DNA of 64,000 nucleotides from Aurifilum marmelostoma (taxonomy: Eukaryota; Ascomycota; Sordariomycetes; Diaporthales; Cryphonectriaceae), in contig JAMXSV010000003.1 of NCBI GenBank assembly GCA_027559495.1, positions 3,782,001 through 3,846,000 of the forward strand. The letters run 5' to 3'. Below are positions 46,623 to 58,843 of the stretch, in pieces. A program made the translations under genes and the position numbers. The stretch's first letter is position 1, and every line of letters begins with the position of its first letter. The notes under the pieces are model-generated. The model did no database searches. It was not told the DNA's origin and worked only from the letters and a program-made list of their open reading frames with translations.

Positions 46623-48034
46623 GGTGATTAGAGGTTCTACGTTTTATGAAGTTGCCGAGTGATAGATCGTGGTGAATCTGCAAGGTGCGTAAGATTGTGG
46701 TGATTCTGATTTGCAACACATCAGCCTTTGACTTTCATGCTCTACACGACAATATTTATATTCCTTAGACTTCTACTATAAAACACGGATTCCTCACGGG
46801 TTCGGAATCCCGATGCCGCGTGGGCCGATGGTAATTACATGGCACAGTACTGCTTTGCGTAAATCAACATTACCCCGACCGGTGCTCAAGTTGTGTATGC
46901 CATCAGCCACTGACCCATCTGCGGAGGAATGATTCTCGCTAGATGGCAAATCTGGATAAAACAAAATTAAGGCCTTGTCCATTCCACCTGATTTTCGGAC
47001 CAACTGGAACTCCCTGAGTAATTACACGACCTGCAATTAACAATACGGATTTTCGTTTGGAGGACTCGGTAGACCCATACGAACTCGACTTCTTCATCTT
47101 CAGAACACATCCTCCTCTCGAATGTTCCGTAATCCGCCTCTCAACCCATGCTGAGTTATGTAATGCCTGGGACCTCATCTCGAAGGCTGAGATCCAGCTT
47201 GGATGGATTCTAAGTAAAATCAGAAAGGGGTCATGCTCTAGAGGTTTTAAAATTTATCCACTGTAGTCATATTGACTTCTTCCGTTGCAGAGTGGTACAA
47301 AGTAGGTCAGTGCTGGCATCGTTTGGAGTGATAGGTATCAAATACGCCGTAGTCTGTCTCGTTCAACAACCAAGAAGGACATTTCCTAGACACGGACTAT
47401 GACGATGAGGTGGAATTCCGCTCGCTATTGGAAGAAACGAGCATCTGTATTCCCATGTGTCGACCGCCCTTCCTGAGCCCTGAAGCGGTATGTGTCAGCT
47501 TGTACCTATCTTTCGTCCGGATATCTCTCCTATGCCACCTGATCGATATGCAGCGAAAAAATTATTGGCCTTGTCATGTTCCAAAGATCAAACCCTCTAG
47601 AAGTATTCCTATCAAACAAAATGATTCTTTCCGTCTCGGATTTATAGACAACATTTGCAATGACCGACACTGGTGCAAGATATGATCATGAATGCTGGAA
47701 GGGGGGCCGTGCCTGTACGCGAAGACCTTGTGCACAGAGACTGGAAGAACACGAGACCAGCAGCTCGAATTCAGGGTATTCAGAAGAAAGAAAAAAGGTT
47801 GCCTTAGTGCAGGGGCCCTGGCCCCTAGGCCAAACAGCTCCCCAGCTGAACTTGCATACCTGAGGGCGATTATTGTGCTTTCTGGGGCTTTATATGTTAG
47901 TTGGTTGGTTGGAACCTTACGGATTGATCGCTTTGTCCAAGTTCACAATGAATCCGTCCTTACTAAGCTCGAGCCCTAAAGGCGCCGTTGACCATGAGAC
48001 ACCTAATCACTCAAGTGATGCCACCGGTTCACAG
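46623..48034. other. Intergenic region
   Basis: Short frames at 47057-47266, 47410-47685 and 47660-47980 lack any recognisable domain or usable splice structure. I searched them for HET or ankyrin remnants like those at 27281 and saw none. Confidence 0.4.
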
Positions 48035-49417
48035 TCAGTCCGAGTCGGACACTGGGCTGACCTGACTTTCATGAGCAGGACTGGCACCTCCCTCATCATC
48101 CTCGGATAGAGAGCTGACCTCACTTCCTTCTCCATCATTTTCATAGCCCCGCGATGTCTCAATGGACTCAATAATGGCTCTCTGCGAATTCGACCGACGT
48201 GCCGGTGCTCGGATGACCACCTGACGTATCGGCATCCGGCTCACCGCATGCACCTGGCCAGCACGCTCTTCACTTGGGTCCCTGGAGTGATCTGAGCGGT
48301 CCGATGGTTCCCACGACCAAGGTGAGCCACAGACGTCGCCATTGCCACCAGGAGCTGATCGTTGTCGAAACAGGTCCCAAGAGCTCTCACCCCGCTCAAC
48401 AGCGCGCTCCCGGCGCCCTCGATTCCGCCTCACACGAGGCGAGCGTCTCGGCCCGCCGGGGCGCGGCGGGCTCAGCGTCTGGTTCGCCGCGTGCAGGTGT
48501 CTGTAGCGGTCCCAGACCTCGTCTTCGTCCATTCTTCTCCGGACGTCGACGGAGGCGCGTAGTGTCTCCTCGCCCAGGGGATCTAGGCGCCACTGCAGGG
48601 TGCGCTCCGGCCGGACCTCGGTGTCGTCGGCACGTAGGAGCCATCTGACGCGGCCGGAGCAGGGGCTCATGAAGTGTCCGGTTGTGAGTTCTCGGCGGCA
48701 GCGGCGCAGAATGGCCGCGATGTCAGCTGTGCTTATTCTAGGAACATGTGGTGTTAGAATTTCGACCTTTGTTTCCAACTTTATAGGGCGCTATGAAGAC
48801 GCCTTTGCAGCACTGGAACGGGTAAGTACTTACTCGCCGGTCTCAGCCTCTGGCGGTTGTATCAAAAATCGCAAGCTCCTGAACCAGAACAGCTCCACGT
48901 ACCGTTCCTGGGAGAGACCATTCTCGTCGATGCAATCCTCGCTGCCGAAATACCAAACAAGGTTGTGGAGGGTTCGCGAACACAGGAGGAGTTCCTCCAA
49001 GGCCCTGATATCCCGAGACCTGATCTGAGCACACTGCGTGTCGGCCAGACTGACAGGCCGGCACTCCTCGCCCCCCGAGCTGCACAACCTTATGGTGGTT
49101 CTATCACCGGTGCGCCCGCCGATGTTCTGAGCCCGCTGAGTGCATATTAGCGTTAGGCGGTCCACAACTTCCCAGAAGTGTCGTTCGGCTGTGTTGACCT
49201 GTTCTTGGTGATCGTGGATTTCGTCGGAGGGACTTGGAGAGAGAGTTCGCGTCCGCGCAGGGCGGTTTCTATGTGTGTGTCTATGGTGCGACGAAGACAT
49301 GACGGCTCTGAAAGAGTCTTGAGAAAGCACAATCGTTTCTGGTGCACTTTGAGAAGCAGAAAGGAAAGCCAAGGTAGACAGCAAGTTGCTTGAGGCGTAT
49401 ATGATGGTGCCCTCCAT
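48035..49417 (-). CDS. Unknown fungal protein with conserved-looking helical N-half and disordered acidic C-half (2 exons)
   Basis: Exon 1 is 49417-48834 and exon 2 is 48737-48035, joined by a 97-nt intron with an ideal branch site (TTCTAAC) 18 nt before its CCTAG acceptor. From ATG 49417 it is 428 aa; the inner ATG at 49300 (MSSSHHRHTHRNRP) gives 389 aa and may be the true start. The middle (AERHFWEVVDRLTLICTQRAQ ... LLLCSRTLHNLVWYFG ... LFWFRSLRFLI) is hydrophobic-helical and looks structured. After about residue 270 the chain is Arg/Ser/Pro- then Asp/Glu/Ser-rich. I do not recognise a domain. The clean intron and long frame support a real protein. Confidence 0.65.
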
Positions 49418-50300
49418 GGGAGAATTTCATATATTTCCATCATAATCGATGATGTTTCTGCCCCGTCACGACCAGACTCGAGTAGTAGAACGTGACCGTA
49501 GTGAAATACTCCCTTCTGTAATGCGTTCCAGCGGAGACGACCTGAAGACCCTATGGAGGACAGTCAGTGACAGTCAGTGTGCGTTTCACAAGCCACTGCA
49601 GTGGCAAGAGCACTTGGCAGAGGAGCTCATCGGTGCTGGGCGGGAATGGGTCAGTGCCCACGGTGAAGTTGTGAGCGGACCTGTTCCGACGGCAATGCAT
49701 GATGTATCATCAGCCATCAAGGAAACGAACAGCCAGGAATAGTAGAAGTCGAGTAAGGCAGAACCGTGACTCAGACAAAGTCTTTGGCAAGGTGACTGCT
49801 TGAAGCAAACAATGCAGCGCAGCGCAAGACGCAGTGACCGTAGCACCACAGTATCCAAAATGTACACCTGCGAAGCAGCGGTGGAGCAGAGCACAAAGTG
49901 GGCCATCTAAGTCTTTCTTCTTCTGGGTATCTATCTGCCTGCTGTGTCTCACACGCACCAAATGCTGTTCCACCTGCAACAAGACAAACCTGGTCAGCCG
50001 CTGCCCTGGCACCGCTGTGTTAAGAATAGGGCGAAGAGCACAAACAAGCTGACCTAAAAATATCCACCAAATAAATATCTATCGTGCCGAAAACGCCGTG
50101 CTGGTGGTCGTGGTTGCGAGATAAATCCTTGATACTGATCCAAGACAGCGTGCCTCCCAAAAAGAACATAACCGTGTGGTGTCCATTTGAAGCAGTCCGG
50201 CCGGGGAAAGGCTGATCCTCCACCGGTTTTCGATTCGCTCCAGAACAGCGCCCCGAAACAGCCGTAGTGGCTGCGGTGTAGAGCCTACTGCCGACGGTTC
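49418..50300. other. Intergenic region
   Basis: No gene is supported. Frames on both strands here are short and overlap each other without domains. The right end is the 3' flank of the PAC1 homologue. Confidence 0.4.
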
Positions 50301-51761
50301 TCAGTTTGCGAATATCCTCACATTCAAATCGACACTACCCGTAGCGATCACACAGCGGATCTGAACATCGGCGCTGGCAGGTGTTTTCTTGGGCGTCGAA
50401 GTCCCGTTGGATCCATTCTCTCCGTTGGTCGCTGCCGGCGCGTCCTTGACAATCACAGGCGCCCATCTCAGACAGCTGACAAAGTGCCCGTGCACGTCTT
50501 CGAGCTTCTTGACGCACTTGCCCTCCTGCGCCAGGTCCCAGCACCGCAGCGTCTTATCATCGCTGACTGACAACAGGTACTTGCCGCCAGGATGGAACAC
50601 CAGCGCCCGCACCCAGTTGTCGTGGCCCACCAGGGTCTTGATGCATGTTCCCTGTGCATTCCAGAGCCTGATGGTCTTGTCCCTGCTGCCAGTCGCCATG
50701 AATTCTGCCACAGATGTTGCCGGCGGCGGCTTCTTTAGCCCTGCAATGGTTGCGAGATGCGTGTAGGCTGCTGCAGGCGCTATCACGGCGCATTCCACGA
50801 CATGCTCATGGCCGATGAAGGTAAGCTTGACTTCTGGGTTCGGGACTGAGATGTCCCAGAGACGTGCTGTCTGGTCGTTGCCGGCAGAGAGAAGGAAATG
50901 TCCGTCGACCGAGGGACAGACATCTCGCACCCAGTCGGCATGTCCTCGCAGGGTTCTGACGCAGTATCCCGTGGTCACGTCCCATATCCGTAGAGTATGA
51001 TCACGGGAGGCGGATACTAGCAGGTTGCTGGAGGACGGTGCCCCTGCTGCGCCTGAAGGGATGAATCGTACAGCAGACACGCTGTGATCGTGGCCGGGAA
51101 ATGTTCTGATGTTTTTGTACTCGTCTGAGGGGTCCCATAGCTTGATCGTCAGGTCGCTCGAGCAGCTTGCCAGCAGGGTGCCCCCTCTCGGTCCACCAAA
51201 GTCAACGTCCAATACAGCCTTCGTGTGACCCTTGACCGTCCTCTCCAGCTCGCCAAGTTCCCAGTCCCATATCTTGATGGTTGTATCTTCCGAGCCGGAT
51301 GCCAATGATGAGAACACCGGGTGAAAGGCGACGCAGGTGACTGGCTTTTGGTGCGACTGCAGGGTATGTCGCGCAGGCGCCTTGGGCAGCCAGCTTGCCG
51401 GATCCTGATTTCGTCTCGAGAGTGTGGTCGGTGTCGCATTGTCGATCTCGGATTGTAGGGCGGCCGATCGCGATTCGAGCTCCATTATCTGCGTTGGTCG
51501 ATGCCCAGGTCAGTGGCCATGCGGTCTCCCACGGCGTTGTAGCCATATATGTAGATAGATGATGGGCAAAAGACTGACCTTCTTCTGCAGCCTGACCACG
51601 CTGGTCCATTTCTTTTCAAGGAGTCCCTCATATTTCTTGACAGTGTTGACATCAAGATTCTCTTCAGATAGACCCAGCTCTTCCCGCAGTACCGCAGCGG
51701 TGTTTGGAAGGTTGTTCGCCGAGAGGTACGCAATGATGGACTTGTGCCTGCCAGCGGCCAT
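50301..51761 (-). CDS. PAC1: LIS1/PAC1/NudF nuclear distribution protein (2 exons)
   Basis: Exons 51761-51579 and 51488-50301 give 456 aa, the normal size. The start MAAGRHKSIIAYLSANN enters a LisH dimerisation motif (about residues 8-40), followed by a short coiled coil (IMELESRSAAL). Seven WD40 repeats follow (about 105-455), with clear ends such as IKIWDWE, IKLWDPS, LRIWDVT, ARLWDIS, IRLWNAQ and LRCWDLA; the last ends VDLNVRIFAN. The protein binds the dynein motor domain with NudE and keeps it at microtubule plus ends, driving nuclear migration in hyphae. An insert of about 30 residues (ATNGENGSNGTSTPKK) in the last WD region is common in fungal PAC1. It is divergent from the Stu2 homologue across 2.1 kb. 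Confidence 0.97.
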
Positions 51762-53906
51762 TGTTAGCCCTCGCAAAAGCGACGATTGGTTGTGATCTGT
51801 CCGGGACGAGGGAGGGAGACTTGCAGCTCCTCAGCCTGGCGGTTTGTCAATATTTGGCTCATGGTGTCCACTCTCTGTGTCTCTCTCCCCGACCTAGCTG
51901 CCCCCGTCGATGCTGAGGGGAATGCTGGTCAAGCTCAATAGCGGTTCTGTCTTGGGCAGGGAGGGCGGAGTGGATCCGTCGGGCGCATTCATGAGCACAA
52001 GGATGCCCAACGTTCTTCCACGGCGGCGAGGACCCGGGTCGCGCTGCCTGCTGGATTTTGGGTACAGGTCGAGCTGACAGTAGGGGAGGGGAGGGCTGCC
52101 AAGCTGAGAGGTGTATGCCGAGGCGATGCTGTCGCTGTCGCTGTCACGCTGGCTGGAGAGGCGGAGGTGTTGCTCGTAAGTATTTTCGTGATTGGGAAGG
52201 GATCTTTAAGCGAATAAGATGTGGTGGACCGCGTGATTTCGATCGGGATAAGGTTTGGGAGGCGGGGGATGGGAGTTCAGATCGAAAAATCGGTCTGGTC
52301 TTTCTTGCCTTTGTCTGCAGCAAAGCGACAAATGTCTGGACGTGTCAGAGTGGATCGCGCATGAGCAGGGGTTCTCTACATAGGTCAAGTACCATCGTTT
52401 GCAACTCTAGCATGGAGACCAAAACGACTGGTTATCGCATTCAGGCGTGGAAAAGAACGTGTTCCTTGTCAGTTCTGCCGGCAATTGAGTGGTTCAGGAC
52501 CAAACCTGAGAAGCCCAAAACAGACCAAAGTAGTCAAAGAAGGGCAGGACAGTATCTTGTGCATGAATGAGCTTGTGGCATCACTGCTTTGATGGATTGT
52601 GCCAATGCACTGTCTCGATTAGAGTAGACAATGTCTTTCCCCAACGGCTATCATTCCGGCTATCATTCCCACTGCAACAGAGTGCTGATTGACACGCTAG
52701 TGGTGTAGCACTACTACCCAGTAGGTAACCTTTCACCACCAGCTGGTGAGGCAGTACAACAGCTGTCAGGTGGAAGAAACACCGCGCCCTGGGGTTCGGG
52801 TGGCAGACGCCACTGACCCTGCTGGTAGGCCCAGACTTACTATAGGAGCACTATAGCCAGTGACATCACGTTTCCCCGGCAATCAGCAGATGGAAAAGAG
52901 AGAGTCATTGGGCATGAACAAAGACACTTGTCTTAGGCGCATTGTTGCGTAAAGGCAACAAGTAGTAGTCATATGCAAGTCCTGAGCATGTGCAGAACAC
53001 GTCATGGCTTGTTGACTCATTCCCTCTCTTTATCATAACAAAGACTCAATTATAGAGCCTCATTACTGAGCACAGCTTATGCGAAGAAAGACATGGGTTT
53101 ATTGTTTCTGAGGGTCCTCCTTCTTGTTCCTTTGGAGATTTCCACTATCTGCTGCCCGCTGCTGAACGGTCTATGTTGCCCCGCGCTGGGCGTAGTTCGG
53201 TACGTACCCGGCCGTTAGTTGGCTGTTGCCCTGGCAGCGTGCCACGCCCTGCCCGAGCTACTGGGCCGTACCCCTGATTCCCTGCAAAGTCCACCTTCTT
53301 ACCGCCCAAAGTGGAGGAAACTACAGCTGCCTTCCAGCGACGAAGATTTGGACCAAGAACCACCACATCGCAGGCCAAAACAGAACCTTTCAAAGGCGGC
53401 ATACACGACACAGTCTTTCAGAGACACGCAGGTAATCTACGCCTGAATCCTGCGACACCTCGGGACCCCTTGTTACGCTACTACACTGGCCCTTTCTGCA
53501 GGGGAACGACGGACGCGTTCTTTGATTCTCGAGAAGAGAAGCAGATCATATTCGCTGTTTGCGACCAACTGGTAAGGAAGGGAACCCACTCTGCCAGCTC
53601 ACCACATCATCAGCACATCATCATACGTCTGATGTATCTGCTCTGGCGCGCTCGAGTCTACCATGCTTCGACGGGCATTACTCCTGAATATGCCGTCGCC
53701 TCCTCTCTTTGGAGATGACGCGCCGCAAGACTTGGTCTGCCTTCAAGAAGAAGCTGACGGGAAGCATAGCTCACAGTCTCAAGCGACGCTCCTTGATCGA
53801 CGAACAAACCCCGGCAGCAGACTACTCGACTACCACTTTGTCTTCGTGTCCTCCAGAGACCTCCTCCAAACCGACCAGTTCGAAGAACCACGACACGATC
53901 TGCAAC
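51762..53906. other. Divergent intergenic region between PAC1 and Stu2 homologues
   Basis: No independent gene is recognised in this 2.1-kb gap. It contains both promoters. Near the Stu2 start the DNA is open in frame from ATG 53715 (MTRRKTWSAF...) straight into the Stu2 start codon; this basic 64-residue stretch is probably 5' leader but could be an N-terminal extension. Confidence 0.45.
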
Positions 53907-56764
53907 ATGGCTGACGGAGAGGACGACTACAGCTCTCTGCCGATCACAGATCGATGGGTACACAAGGTGCGTTCAATTTCTCTGGGCGTGTCAGGTTCTT
54001 TAGGGCCTTTGCTCCCTATGACAAGCTGACATGTGACTTCACGTGCCATCAGATCTGGAAAGTCCGCAAGCAGGCATACGAGGACGCCACAAAACAATTC
54101 GAGCTCACCGCCGACGAACACGACCCAGCATTCAAGCCGTTTCTTTTTGACTCGTCGCTATGGAAAGGTGCTGTGGCTGACAGCAATGTCGCCGCCCAAC
54201 AAGACGGTATAGCAGCATACTGTGCTTTCTTGAAATTCGGCAGCAAGGAGCATGGTACGAGGACAAGGGGAGTCACGGTTACCCCTCTCTGCGAAAAGGG
54301 CCTGCCCTCTACAAGAGCGGCTACCAAGGCGTCCGCCCTCGAGGCCTTGCAATTGCTCTGCGAATTGGACGTGCCTGGGCCTGTCATCGAGGAGATGTTG
54401 CCAGTGCTCTCTGCAAAACAGCCCAAGACCGTGGCTGCCGTCCTGAATGCTTTGACAACAATTTTTCACAATTTCGGCTGCAAGACCGCGGATCCAAAGC
54501 CCGTCCTGAAGGTCCTGCCCAAGGCTTTTGGCCACGCAGACAAGAATGTTAGAGCCGAGGCGACGAACCTGGCGGTCGAGTTCTACAGATGGCTCAGGGA
54601 AGCTATGAAACCGATGTTTTGGGGCGACCTGAAACCGACGCAACAGTCTGACCTCGAGACCCAGTTCGAAAAGATCAAAGCCGAAGGTGCGCCGAAGCAG
54701 GAGCGTCTGCTGAGGTCACAACAGGCCGCCAAGGAAAAGGCACCAGCTGCCGGGGCTGGAGATGAGGACGGCGGAGACGACGATGAGGTCGATGAGCCCG
54801 AGGAGATTGATGCGTTCGACCTGGCAGAACCCCAGGATGTCCTCAAGGGCATACCGGGGGATTTCTATGACCGTCTTGCGTCGGCAAAGTGGAAAGATCG
54901 GAAGGAAGCTCTAGAAGCTCTCTACGCACTAGTGAATGTCCCCAGGATCAAAGATGGCGACTTTCACGAGGTCAACCGCGCCCTGGCAAAATCTATGAAG
55001 GATGCCAACATTGCATGTGTCACACAGGCAGCGCAGTGTATCGAGCTCCTGGCCAAGGGTCTGCGGAAAGGCTACGCCAAGTACAGGTCCACCGTAATGC
55101 AGCCCATCATGGAACGCCTGAAGGAAAAGAAGGCCACGGTGGCGGATGCGCTCGGTGCTGCCCTCGACCAGGTTTTTCTGGCTACCAACTTGACGGAGTG
55201 TCTCGAGGATATATTGGCATTCCTGGTGCACAAGAACCCACAGGTCAAGGAGGGAACTATGAAGTTTCTCGTGCGATGTCTGCGAACCACGAGAGACGTG
55301 CCCAGCAAGCCAGAAATCAGTCAAATCGTTGAAGCAGCCAAGAAACTGCTGGCAGAGTCAAGCCCAGCACTTCGAGAAGGCGGCGCCGAGATTCTTGGAA
55401 CGATCATGAAGATTATTGGGGAGCGGGCAATGAATCCTCATTTAGAGGGCCTGGATGACATCCGCAAGGGCAAAGTCAAGGAGTTTTTCGAGACGGCCGA
55501 GGTTAAGGCTAAGGAGAAGCCCAAGGCACCGCCACCCGCTGCGAAGCCTCCGCCAGGGCCTACCAAGAAGGTTGTCAAGAAGGTCGTCAAAAAGCCAGCA
55601 GGGGCTCCCGCTGCCGCACCTCCACGGGCAGAGACGCCTCCACCCGCGCCTCAGCCTGCCGCGCGGCCAGCTGCGTCGAAACTTGGTCTGACCAAGCCCG
55701 GCCTTGGAGGTCTCAAGGCACCGCAGAAGAAGCTGGGCCTCGCCTCGCCGCGGCGCCCAGTGGCTGCACCACCCCCTCCTCCGGAGGAAGATGATTTTGT
55801 GGAAGACCCAGAGCCGGAACCAGTTGTCTCTCCTCCACGTCCGCGTCTTGGCATGGGTCGAGGTGGCCTTGCGGGTCGGTCTCTCGCCAAGCCCGTTGCT
55901 GCCTCGACAGCCCTGGCGGCGGCCGCTGAGCCCGCACCTGCTCCCTCCGGACTGACTGCCCTGGAGCGCGCAGAGCTTGAGGAGCTCCGCGATGCCAACG
56001 AGCGGCTCATGCGGCAGATAGAGGAACACCGCAACGATCGGTCGAAGCTCTTATCCGAGATCCAGGAGCTCAAGAACCAGAACGCAGGGCTCATTGAGGA
56101 TCACACCCGCGACGTGCTGAGCATCAAGGCAAAAGAGACGCAGCTCGTCCGTGCACGCAGTGATGCCGAGGCAGCCGAGGGCACGAACGATAGGTTGCGA
56201 AGGGAACTCGATCGCCTCAAGCGGGCGTTGAGCAAGGCTGAGCAGCTAGGTGTACAGCGTGCAGACATGATCAGCCCATCGCCCCATGACATGGGCAGTC
56301 CCATCCGTGGTGATATGGGTGAGGGCATCGGAAGGTCGGCCAGCATCGGCCAGCGGGCGAGCTACTATAGCACCCTGTCTGACGAGAAAGAGAATGGAGA
56401 GCAGCCAAATCCATACGGACGACACAAGGCCCTCAGTCCCGATCTAGGGCGGTACGCTAATGGCAGCCATGGTGCTAACAGCGGACGGGCTTCGCCGGCG
56501 GTTGGGTCCGTCCACAGAAGTTTCTCGGATAATAATTCTTCTGCAGCAGCTGCTGGCAATGGAAACGGGGCTGAGAGCTGGAAACGCGCCGCCGAGGTGA
56601 CAAGCCAACTGAAGGCGAGAATAGAACAAATGAAGGTCAGTCAACAAACAACAACCGCGCCCCCCCCCCCCCCCCTTCTTTATTTTGGTATTCTCAAATG
56701 ATCATGACGACGCCGTCAATGCTGACTTTTATGATAGGCCAAGCAAGGTTTTGCGCGGCAATAG
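53907..56764 (+). CDS. Stu2/Alp14 (XMAP215 family) TOG-domain microtubule polymerase (3 exons)
   Basis: Exons 53907-53966, 54053-56635 and 56738-56764 give 889 aa. The N terminus MADGEDDYSSLPITDRWVHK continues as IWKVRKQAYED over the first intron, the family's TOG1 start. TOG1 spans about residues 15-235 and TOG2 about 290-510 (YDRLASAKWKDRKEALEAL). Fungal members have two TOGs and act as dimers. A Pro/Lys/Arg-rich microtubule-binding linker (about 520-675, KKVVKKVVKKPAG) follows. Then comes a coiled coil (about 680-765, LTALERAELEELRDANERL) for dimerisation, and a Ser/Asn-rich tail. The last exon contributes only AKQGFARQ. The second intron contains a 17-C run. Function: adds tubulin at plus ends and works at spindle poles and kinetochores. 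Confidence 0.95.
56660..56676. repeat. Poly-C run (17 nt) inside a Stu2 intron
   Basis: The run begins 25 nt after the donor site of the second intron of the Stu2 homologue and makes up a sixth of that 102-nt intron. Confidence 0.8.
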
Positions 56765-58054
56765 GTTAGTTTGTTGTCTCCGAGCCATCGTCATCGCTGT
56801 CACAAGGGGCGCTTACCTCCGGGCTCGAGATGCGTACGCAGACCGTCCACGTCTCGGCCTGAATGATTTCGGCGTAGCTCTCTCATCTGACAGCCACGAG
56901 GGGTAAAAAATTATATATATCGCATTGATGGGTTGGATACACACGACTAGGAGGCTCAAGCATTTTCAAGGCGTTCGGGCCTATGGTGGTCAAAGGATTC
57001 CGTCGGGAGCGTTGTTGACCTTGATTTGTGGTTTCTCACGTTTCCTATGATACCTGGTAATCCTGTTTTGTTCTGCCCGCTACCGCGTGAACGAGAGAAG
57101 AATACATAATATTCCATTGTTTGATGTATCAAAGATAGGGTTACAAACCTCCTAAGGGTGATGGGTTTACAGCCGTAGCCACACTATTCAGTAACTATTC
57201 GTGGGCACCAGCCTTCCCATTCCTAGCCCCCTATGTACGTCCGTTAACGAACGTGATAGGAGACCGCAGGTTACACTAGCTCTTGCTGGGCAAAGCCGGA
57301 TCGTCGACAGAAACAAATTGTTGCTAGGACCATCAACTAAGCAATGCTAATCTTTGCTCCTACCTAACGTTGCAGAACACCTGCGATTTTGTTTGAGTGA
57401 AAGCAGCTTTGGCTGAAAGGTTCTTAATTTTGCTTACCTTTTTTGTTTTCTTTTTCTCACAACAAATGAATACTTAAATAAATCCAGTAATTTTCGAGCG
57501 CAATGGATGAAGAGAAGGCGCCTTCAGCTGGTACTTAAATCTTCACAAATAATGCTCAGGATGAAAGTACAATTTGACGTACTGTCTTATGTTATACTTG
57601 AGGTTTTCAAGTTGGCTCGTGAAGATATAATTATCAAGGGACTTTAAGCACTTGTGTTTGTTTCATACCACGCGTGTAAACGATGGTCTTGTGAGGGCTG
57701 AAGTGTTAGCTCCATTGTAGCCATCGTGCCTATAGTAACTGATGTGTCTTCAGTAGAAGGATTTTTGTGGTCATTGATACAATTGTCTGCATTCTATTTA
57801 TGAATTCTACCAGATGAAGACTCATTTGCTACAATATCACTTGAACTAGCGGCAGCATTGTTGCTAGGCTTTGGATTGGGCCGGTGGGCATAGCATGACG
57901 TCTACGACGTCCTCCACAGCGTTGCAGCGATTTCGTCACCTTGGGACCATCTTTGGAAAAGAAATAGATATACCACATGGCTTCTTCCAGATATAGGACA
58001 ATCACTTCGACACAGTCAAGAGTTATTCACACACCCACACACACACACAAGAAC
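56765..58054. other. Intergenic AT-leaning region
   Basis: No gene is recognised. An AT-rich stretch with TTATATATAT occurs near 56910-56920, and 57380-57860 is AT-rich. A CA-rich microsatellite at about 58027-58050 lies in what is probably the leader of the SDR gene; if translation started at ATG 57977 it would encode THTPTHTHK. Confidence 0.45.
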
Positions 58055-58843
58055 ATGACAAAAAACGGACTTGACTTCAACTGCGCCCTCATCACCGGTG
58101 GCGGTGGTGGAATTGGCCGCGCTATGGCCGAATACTTCATATCCAAAGGCAAGAAAGTCCTCATCTGCGGGCGGACCGAGGCCAATCTGATCACCACACA
58201 CAAGGAGATCAAGTGTGCAGGATATTATGTGGTCGACACAGGCAACATCGGCGCGATCCCAGACTTTATCGCCAAGGTCACCACCGAGCATCCCGACCTC
58301 GACTGCCTTGTCAACAACGCGGGAGTCCAGCGACCACTGCAGGTGCTCAAGGACGACCCCTCCGATTTCCTCGCCAGGGCCGACCAGGAGATCGACATCA
58401 ACGTTCGCGGGCCCATGCACCTCGCCGTGGGGCTCCTCTCGCACCTCAAGACGAAACCTGCGGCGCTGATCATCAACGTCTCGAGCGTGCTCGGCTTTGT
58501 CCCCTTCTCCATCATCAACCCTGTCTACAACGGCACCAAGGCCTGGCTACACTTCTGGAGCATGGCGCTGCGCGTGCAGCTGAAGGAGACCAGCGTAAAG
58601 GTCGTCGAGATCGCACCGCCCATGGTTGCTACCGACCTTCATCGCGAGCGGGAGGACCCGGATGATAACAAGAAACATAAGGCGCCCATGACGATGGAGG
58701 TGGATGAGTTCATGAAGGAGGTTGCGGAGAAGCTAGAACGGGGTGATGAGACGTTTGCAGCTGGTATGGGACAGGATATGGTTGACAAGTGGTTCAACAC
58801 TTATGGGGAGAGATTTGACAAGGCAGCAGAAGCTTGGAAATAA
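58055..58843 (+). CDS. Short-chain dehydrogenase/reductase (DltE-like classical SDR)
   Basis: Intronless, 262 aa from ATG 58055; an in-frame ATG at 57977 would add 26 low-complexity residues coded partly by a CA repeat and is less likely. Seen: cofactor loop TGGGGGIGRAMAE (about 14-26), CGRTEANL giving an Arg that favours NADP, LVNNAGV, INVSSVLGFVPF with the catalytic Ser, and the active-site Y-x-x-x-K as VYNGTKA, then PPMVATDL. It catalyses NAD(P)-dependent oxidation or reduction of a small carbonyl or alcohol, by family. Annotated relatives in fungi are often called DltE-like oxidoreductases. The substrate is unknown and neighbours give no clue. Confidence 0.88.
   Translation: MTKNGLDFNCALITGGGGGIGRAMAEYFISKGKKVLICGRTEANLITTHKEIKCAGYYVVDTGNIGAIPDFIAKVTTEHPDLDCLVNNAGVQRPLQVLKDDPSDFLARADQEIDINVRGPMHLAVGLLSHLKTKPAALIINVSSVLGFVPFSIINPVYNGTKAWLHFWSMALRVQLKETSVKVVEIAPPMVATDLHREREDPDDNKKHKAPMTMEVDEFMKEVAEKLERGDETFAAGMGQDMVDKWFNTYGERFDKAAEAWK

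Noticed and set aside
47057..47980. Short frames suspected to be a second HET/ankyrin relic.
   Set aside because: No HET hallmark (SYxWG, DAICI) or ankyrin TPLxxAA pattern could be read in any frame.
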